This document shows, one piece after another, positions 57,001 to 64,000 of a stretch of 64,000 nucleotides of DNA. Source of the stretch: Balanoglossus misakiensis (Eukaryota > Hemichordata); NCBI GenBank assembly GCA_040954595.2, contig CM082576.2:4464001-4528000 (forward strand). The letters run 5' to 3'. Numbering within the stretch: position 1 is the stretch's first letter; the number at the start of each line of letters is the position of its first letter. The position numbers were made by a program, and so were the translations under genes. Below the pieces are notes generated by a model, which saw nothing but the letters and a program-made list of their open reading frames with translations, had not been told where the DNA came from and did not search any database.

Positions 57001-60000
57001 TTTGTGATTTTTACAGTTTGATACGAGACCAAGGTTTGACCAGACCCCGGGTGTTGATCGTTGTACCATTCAGACACTCGGCATTACAGATTGTCAACAT
57101 TTTCATCAACATGCTTCTGCCTCCAAGCGAACAGAACGTTGGACACAGGAAACGATTCAACGGGGAGTACGGAGACCAAACACTGGTGTCGTCCAAATTG
57201 CAAAGGCCAGGTAAGGTTGAAATGTGTACTCAAGCTCTGGTGGAAGTGGGACCCCCCGGTACCTCAGATAGTCTTTGGAAGGTCCCTCACGCTTTTTAGC
57301 ACGTGGTTTGATATTTGGTTCTCTGTAGGATGTCTCACTACACATGTGTGGGCACAGTGTGGGTGAGGTCTGTTGCACATCAAGTATCCCCCATTTTTTA
57401 AGACAAATAACAGATCTATTTTTTCTCTATAACAATGGCAGAGGACTGGGAAGCCACGTTTGCTGGTAACATTGACGATCACTTCCGGTTGGGTCTGGCA
57501 GTGACAAGGAAGGGTATCAGGCTCTACACAGATTTCTATTCATCTGACATCATCATAGCGTCTCCTCTTGGATTAAGAACTGTCATTGGTGTTGAAGGGT
57601 AAGTAGTGGCATGCCAGTGTATTCAACCATTGCAAATTTGACACGAGTTTTCTGGTACATGTATGCACATCAAGATGGCTCCAAATATCCCTTCCTCTAT
57701 CTTGTTCAGTCATTTGCATATGTTACTGCACAGATGAAAAATCACCAACAGTTTCTCAGTTATGGGGCCAGTCTTATCTAAAAACTTGGTAAAAAGAATA
57801 TCGTCGTGTATGTCTCAGACACCAGATAATTGTGACTCTTGTCTTCCATTCTGTTTTGATTTTCAGAGATATGACCAGAGACCATGACTTCTTATCCTCC
57901 ATCGATATTCTCCTGTTTGAACAGAGTGATGTCTTCCTCATGCAGAATTGGGAACATATTCAGGTGAGAAAGTGACAAAGCAGGGTTTGTGTCGTGTTGT
58001 GGATCTGATGGCATGTACAAGGCATTTTGCTGACGATAAATGTTAGCTGTTTGGGTATGACCGATACGGGAGTTTGAAAGATTTTACTATATCTTGATAT
58101 GGTCACACTTTGCTTTTACAGCATCTGATGCAGCACATGCATTTACAACCCAGGTCGTCACACGATGTGGATTTCTCCAGGGTTCATATGTGGACAGTCA
58201 ATGGATGGTAAGATAAGGTCACGTCATAGTACCAGTAAAACGGTCAGCACACAAGGCAAGCTGTACCAGCTGCCTGTGATAGATTCCTGTTGAATGCATT
58301 CTGTGATGGATCTACAAACCAACCTACCCTGGTTGGATGATGTGGTAATCTGTGTCATATATTCTTGTTTACCAGGTCCAAGTTTTACAGACAGACCCTT
58401 CTGTTCAGCAGCATCCAGACACCAGAAATGAACTCGCTCTTCAATAAACATTGCCACAATATCCTTTCATGTTAAATGTTGAGAATTATCGCTTGATGAA
58501 ACTTCCATGTCATTCATTACGTGTCATACTAGAAATGTTACGTCGATCAGATGTCAACATTCTGTAAATTTGTTACATTTTGTTAAACGTTCCCGCAGAA
58601 AATCTTTTTTGACAGATTTGCAAATATCAAATTTGTTATCTATGAATATGTGGAAAGGAAAGTTTTTGTTCATATTGATTTTTGTCCTTAATTTTGGGTA
58701 AATTATGCTGGTAGAATTGTTGTCAATAATCCCATTACTTCTGGATCAGTTTGTCAAATAGCTGCTGCACTGCCTCAGGTAAGCACAATGATATGACCGC
58801 CAAGTCAATATATAGATGTTGCTCTTTATGTGAGGAGATTACAGTTAGTATCATGATCAAAATATGGTGATTTCATAGAAGAATAAAGAATATTTTTTGC
58901 CATGTTTGTATACTGATGTACTTTCCTGTCGGGTTAAGAGAAGGTGTGAAAATCCCTCCTGCTTTGATTCATTTCAGGTCTTTCAACGAATAGAATGTCA
59001 GGTTTACTCAGAGTTGCCACAGAAACGATTTGACTACTTCATATCAAAGGTTGGTAGTGACAAGTCTGTATACCAGTGCAGTTAATGCATGGTAACTCTG
59101 AATGTGATTTCTATAATTGTAAGTTGTTAATTTTGAGAGTGAAATCCTTTTTGAAGCTGCACAGAGTGGAAACTCATTAAATCTTGATTTCGTTTCAGGT
59201 GCTTCCACATTTCCGTGACAAAATGACGTCGGGAACTTTGATATTTGTACCATCGTACTTTGATTATGTTCGACTGAGAAATTACTTCAGGAAGGAGGAG
59301 ATTAACTTTGCACAGATTTGCGAGTGAGTAATTTTATTTTGTGTAGTACATCTGTCAACAGCAGGATGTGTGTGATAGATTTTGTTCCACCTTAGGGGGC
59401 AAATGTTGATGGATCACACCATTAGAACCTGGGGCTTATAATGGATCACATCACAGGGGCATGGGGGTGCAACATAGCTGTTGTTGGGTCACACCACAGG
59501 AATTATGGGGTCATATGAGTCACACTGCATCGCTTATCCCATACAGTGCTGTTGCATTCATCACTTTATCTGTAATTCCAGATACACAAAACAGTCAAAT
59601 ATCTCAAGAGCTAGGATCTACTTCTTTGAAAAGAAAAGGCCACTGATGCTATACACAGAGAGATTTCATTTCTTTCGAAGGTAAGTTTCTAGCTCAATAA
59701 TTTTAAGCACCCTCTACAGTTTGAAATATGACGAATGGATGAACAATACAATTTCTGACTGTGAGGGCGCCATCTACACATATTTGTGCAAGTCGGTGCT
59801 ATTGGTCCAAATTGAACCCTCTGCATTCACTAGAGTTGACTACATCTGATCAGAAATTTCCAATCTCACAACTTTTCATCTCCCTGATGGTCTCTTTTTT
59901 TTCACCAGGTACAAGATCCGTGGCATCAAACACATCATCTTCTACCAGTTGCCGACGTACCCGCGTTTCTACAGCGAGATGTGTAACATGATAAGCACCA

Positions 60001-60146
60001 GTGTTGGCACTGAGAACAGTTGTACTGTGGTGTACTCCAAGTACGACGCACATAGACTGTCGGGCATTGTCGGCGTGCAGAGGTGTTCTCATATGTTGTC
60101 GTCTGACAAAGCAGTGCATATGTTTGTCACCGGAGAAGAAAGCTGA
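54020..60146 (+). CDS. UTP25: U3 small nucleolar RNA-associated protein 25 (DIEXF)
   Basis: UTP25 works in the nucleolus in small-subunit pre-rRNA processing and has a degenerate DEAD-helicase-like fold. Nineteen coding exons: 54020-54138, 54504-54555, 54750-54843, 54948-55235, 55417-55508, 55802-55894, 56023-56142, 56469-56554, 56723-56788, 57017-57210, 57442-57598, 57867-57963, 58122-58207, 58376-58458, 58702-58778, 58978-59049, 59199-59323, 59582-59680 and 59909-60146, giving 745 residues (human 756). The N-terminus is Arg/Lys-rich; residues about 89-184 are almost wholly Asp/Glu/Ser. Conserved blocks: [95 protein letters not shown] and [16 protein letters not shown]. Phases agree throughout. 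The intron after exon 14 is of the U12 class. It is head-to-head with the RBM4-like gene. Confidence 0.95.
58459..58701 (+). other. UTP25: U12-type intron of UTP25 with apparent AT-AA ends
   Basis: The exon ends TGCCACA and the intron starts ATATCCTTTC, a full U12 5' splice consensus. TCCTTAAT at 58685-58692 is a good U12 branch site. Reading phase and the family alignment (CHN-YAG here, CVN-MQG in human) require the next exon to begin at 58702, so the intron ends in AA at 58700-58701, 10 nt after the branch A. No AC or AG nearby keeps the frame. AT-AA ends are a rare but known U12 variant; the 3' end is the inferred part. Confidence 0.8.
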
Positions 60147-61919
60147 CGAGTCATGGAATTGAGGGGGAAATTAACGGTGTGCAAACTTAAAGAGCCAACT
60201 TGAACACAACTGTGAATCCCGTCAAATCGGCTCTGCTTGCATTGCATTTCATATAGAGTGCCCTTGCCATGACCATCCAGGATGGCATACACATGAAGAT
60301 ACGTCAGAAAATGTTGAAAAGCCAGGATATGTTAGCAAAGCCAAATGAAACATTGAAAATTGTGAATCAGGACTGGCTATGATGTCTACAGATCATGTGG
60401 AATCTTTAAAAGACGTTACTGACTTCCAATGGCTTTCCTGTCTCTAAGGGCCACTCTTCCACATATTCAAGAACTACATATCTTTGTTGTAGAGTCTACA
60501 GAAAGGGCGGAAAGTTGGAAAGACACCAGAAAGGCTCATTTTCTTTAAATAAAGATTTTATTGCAAATAAAATTTAAAACCAGACTCGAGTAATCATAGA
60601 CACTGCATTAAACAGCAAATTAACCCAATTGCTGGGAAATGCTGCGACTGCAGATGTATTCTGAGTTCAGAGTATAAAATTAAATTACATCCATGACACC
60701 ACATGAAAGCTCATCACGCTATACACAGCAGACTTTCCTTTATACTTGCAGAGTATACAAATGGAGTTACATGACTGTTCTGGGAGAGTAAAAGTACAGA
60801 TTTTCTTTTTCTGTCTTAAAATGCTACAGCTGTTTGTTACCTTGACTGCATTTTCAATCAACTGCAATGACTCAACAATCAGACCTTACTATTAAAAAGC
60901 GTGTCATGAACTTCAATGGAACATGATTGTAATGCAGTACATGTATCTGCTAAATTAACCAGCTGCTTAGATAATCAAACTATTTGATGTGGTGGAGTTG
61001 TGCGAGACTTCTCTATTATATCATAATTACAAACTTTGTCACAGCGCCTAATAGCAATAATTTACCATCATTTTACTTAATAAATATATAATCAGAAATG
61101 CTACATTCACATGATAATTTCATACATGAAATTTGAAGTGTGTACATAAGTTAACCACTCTAAAACACTGATAAATTGAAGTCTGCAGCATGATTGTGTT
61201 ATATCGTAACAGCATATTAGCCATTTCAGAATGGAATTATGAAATTACATTATATTGCATAGTGTGAATGAAATATCTGGTCGGTTCTGAGGACCTGGCT
61301 GTCCTACTATAAACTCCACATTTGGATTACAATGCACTCAGACTCAAGGTTCTTCTTAATTTGGTGTTTGGTTTGACTGTACCAAGGAATACACATGAAA
61401 AATGCCAACTGTGCTGTAAGTAAGTACAACCAGAAGCATAAATATGTACAAAAAAGACCCCATGGCCTTTACAAGAAAAATAAAAAATTCACAAGAGATG
61501 CAACATATACAAATAATACATAGCACCTGATGAGTTGCATATTGGCAATAATTAGCAATATTTGAACTGTATTGTTACTCATCTTAACGATATCTGACTG
61601 ACTAGAATTTGCCAAGTTTTTGGTTAGTTATTTGCTTCAAAAAAGGCTTTTCGGTGTTGCTTCTTTCCACTAGTATACAAGGTGTTATGAGCGGTAGCCA
61701 TGATTGGGTGAAATAAACTTGCCATGCCTTATTCTAATTAGAATAATGTAGTGGTGTGCGAGGCACCTGGTAAATTTGCATTTTATTAACTTATTCTGAT
61801 TGGATATCAGGGTGTGGACAGCTGTTTCCTCTTTGGTGTTGAGTCAGGCCAGTCTCATTGCTGTGTAGAACTCAGAGCAGGACACATCTCCAGTTCAGTA
61901 CAGCTCCTCTCAGACTAAA
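60147..61919. other. UTP25 3' UTR and convergent 3' flank of TMEM62-like gene
   Basis: AATAAA for UTP25 lies at 60548-60553. TTTATT, an AATAAA on the - strand, lies at 60557-60562, only a few bases away, so the two genes may end at the same point from opposite sides. That would give TMEM62-like a 2-kb 3' UTR. The rest is AT-rich with no coding signal seen. Confidence 0.45.
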
Positions 61920-62186
61920 ATGGCCGCCCCCACCATTGAGACCATTGCCTTGTATACCCTGTGGATGTTTATACCACAAATGTTGACAACAAGGAAGACT
62001 TCAAACTCAACGAACTGCAGAAGGAGTTTCGTTTTCTCCCTCCTGTTGGTGATGCAACCGTTGAATATTACAAACAGTCGCGTATTCCAAAGAATCGCAA
62101 ACTGACTAGCTGGAGTGTGACCACATGGAATGAATGGGGATGGCACAGAGGATAAACTCAAGCAGCGAATGCAGCTTCTGGGTCAG
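61920..62186 (+). pseudogene. Unrecognised coding-like segment needing two frame changes
   Basis: An ATG in good context (CTAAAATGGCCG) opens MAAPTIETIAL. The second frame then reads TTNVDNKEDFKLNELQ, KEFRFLPPVGDATVEYYKQ and SRIPKNRKLTSWS. The first frame resumes with GMNGDGTEDKLKQRMQLLGQ and ends at a good donor (CAG|GTGAGC). All three pieces look protein-like, but joining them needs one base lost and one gained. It may be a degraded first exon or retrocopy, or a real exon carrying sequence errors. I do not recognise the family. It lies on the strand opposite the TMEM62-like gene, within that gene's possible 3' UTR. No function is proposed. Confidence 0.35.
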
Positions 62187-62656
62187 GTGAGCTCCCACAG
62201 TATTTCCTGTCCTTGACTGAATGAAGTAGGGCTGATAGGTTATGGTAAAAAGGAAGCATGTTCTGAACAATGAACACGAGGCAAAGAGTGGTATAACATG
62301 TTAAATCCTATAATTTGGCATTCTTGTATGGAACCTAAAATGCTTACAGTTAACAATTTACCAGTAACTTGTAAGAGTTGTAATTTTATTAATCCCTTGT
62401 TAGCAGGAATTGGTAAATTAAATTACAAATCTTAAATTAAAAATATAAACTTTTAAATTAAATTTACAAGTCCACGATAGCATAAACACTGGTACTGAAG
62501 GAGTTACACATCCACATTTTACAATTTACTTTTCGCAATTACAGTATCATTGCAAAACTAGCCACATCCAGCAAACAATGGATACAAATACATGTACAAT
62601 GTACTGACAGCAATATTTCCACCTACTTGAGCCTATCAGAGTTAATTAAATATTCA

Positions 62657-64000
62657 TTAACTATCTTTGAAATGCACGTTGATGTCTTCCTTCTGTAGCC
62701 GGGAAGCTCGATTGTGCAACAATAAAATAAAGGGCAGCATCCACGTAAATTTTGGACAGAGGATGAAAGCCATGATTCCGTAACACTTCAGTACCATGTA
62801 CGCTCCATATACCTGCCAGAGCAGCGCGCAAACTAGTAAAGTGTGCATGCATAGCCCTTGTATAAGTTTTCCCATTTGAGACATGATCCTGTTCCCCATG
62901 CTGCTGCTGTCGCCGCTGCTGGCCGAGTCGTGGGTGCGGTAAACTTGACCGACTCTGGTGACCAAGTAGCATGTGAGGGGGATTTGACAGAGGAGCATCT
63001 GAAAGTGACAAATGGAGTTACGATCAGATAAATATGAGGACACGAGCTGAGTGTCTGTCATGTAACCATCCTAAGGAGATTTTCAAATCAATGTGCAGAC
63101 ATTCTTTCATTGAACAAAACTGGTAAAATGCATCAGCCAAGCCAAACCAATCCTAAATAGAATGAAAAAAACAAATTGTAATTTTGTATCATTTACCACC
63201 TGACTGTGAGCATCCTTCGTTTGTTTCAAAGTATCCATTTCAGAACCAAGGGCCACATGACATCACCATCACACCAGCTGTAAAACTGGATTGTGGATAT
63301 CCTGTCCCACAGTGCCCACACTTAAGAAAAATTATGGATCATATGAAGAAGAACCACAGATCATAAATGATACTCACATCTAATGAAGCCACCACAAAGG
63401 GGAATGCTTCTGGTACAAAGACGCCAAGAACGTACACCCCATAAATTGTACTCACACCAATGTGACCTGTTATCACTTCACCGACAAACCATGGCCCTAG
63501 AATGTCAAATCGGTTCCAAATGAATTTCAGAAAAAGAACCTCAAAATATCACAAACATGAAAGTCGATTTTCCTGTTCATTGATTCTTGTAATATCAAAC
63601 ATGTGGCAGAAAAATTACTCAGTAACTGTTGGTAAACTGAAAGTTCTTCAAAGGCCCATTGCTGCTTGAAATGTAATTTGCGGTATCTCTATGTGACGTA
63701 CCTAATGTGGTGTAAACACCAGCACCAAGTAGTGGGTAATACAGACAGTTGGTCTTCGTAAATAGAACAACATTTCTAAACAATCTGTTCGTTGTCAAAC
63801 CTGCAAATAAGTCCAAAAATATCAAATAAAAGCAGGAATTCAAGGCATTTTTCATTCTTCTATGATACCAGTAAATGTTCCTTTTACACACAGTCACTAT
63901 AGATGGTAGGAAAGACCTCCTGGCCAAAATGAAAAGAATTCTTGTTTTTGATTACTTGCCTTTCTCTTGGTCCCTTGTAAACCATTTAATGGTGGGCAGC
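62657..64000 (-). CDS. TMEM62: TMEM62-like membrane protein, C-terminal part (5' end outside window)
   Basis: Exons on the - strand: 64000-63960 (partial), 63800-63702, 63496-63378 and 62998-62657 (TAA), encoding about 200 residues with consistent phases. Family-typical runs are CLYYPLLGAGVYTTLGPWFVGE, split over an exon junction, then TGHIGVSTIYGVYV and LLWQVYGAYMVLKCYG. Several hydrophobic spans indicate 4-5 membrane segments. TMEM62 proteins join an N-terminal metallophosphoesterase-like domain to such a membrane region; the phosphoesterase part would lie beyond the window. Biochemical role is not established. The intron after the first exon starts AAAG|GCAAGT, a GC-AG intron. The assignment rests on remembered similarity at the C-terminus and is less certain than the others. 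Confidence 0.75.

Overview
This is an intron-rich animal nuclear locus. It carries eight recognisable protein-coding genes, all with canonical metazoan splice signals, long AT-rich introns and long untranslated regions. Two U12-type (minor spliceosome) introns, a full set of conserved bilaterian genes, no vertebrate-type repeats and many short palindromic elements suggest an invertebrate that keeps many ancestral introns. A non-vertebrate deuterostome (amphioxus, hemichordate or echinoderm) or a slowly evolving lophotrochozoan would fit. The species cannot be fixed from sequence alone. Gene models were assembled by hand from splice sites, reading phase and remembered family similarity; every internal phase was checked for consistency. 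Layout, left to right: (1) 1-2857, + strand, 3' end of exportin-5 (XPO5), with an AT-AC U12 intron. (2) 3729-9799, - strand, complete MLH3 mismatch-repair/meiotic nuclease, tail-to-tail with XPO5. (3) 10932-16974 and 21400-26219, + strand, two tandem mitochondrial carriers of the SLC25A29 type; the second is the clear SLC25A29 match, the first a longer paralogue. A 460-bp foldback transposon with a 9-bp target duplication lies between them. (4) 30985-33863, + strand, complete YY1, with a cluster of predicted YY1 binding sites in its own first intron and at its own start codon. (5) 37472-44922, + strand, complete sphingolipid delta-4 desaturase (DEGS) with a 5.8-kb first intron. (6) 51596-53120, - strand, an RBM4/Lark-like splicing factor with one RRM and a CCHC knuckle. 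It is head-to-head with (7) 54020-60146, + strand, UTP25 (DIEXF), 19 coding exons and an apparent AT-AA U12 intron. (8) 62657-64000, - strand, the 3' end of a TMEM62-like gene, cut by the window edge. The genes do not form a pathway. The notable organisation is evolutionary: DEGS, YY1, SLC25A29 and a second SLC25 carrier are also neighbours in human 14q32 (DEGS2-YY1-SLC25A29-SLC25A47), so this appears to be an ancient microsynteny block. No CRISPR array, tRNA, rRNA or large autonomous transposon was seen. The best candidates for follow-up are the U12 introns, the YY1 autoregulatory cluster, the conserved gene block, the foldback element and the single-RRM Lark-like protein.
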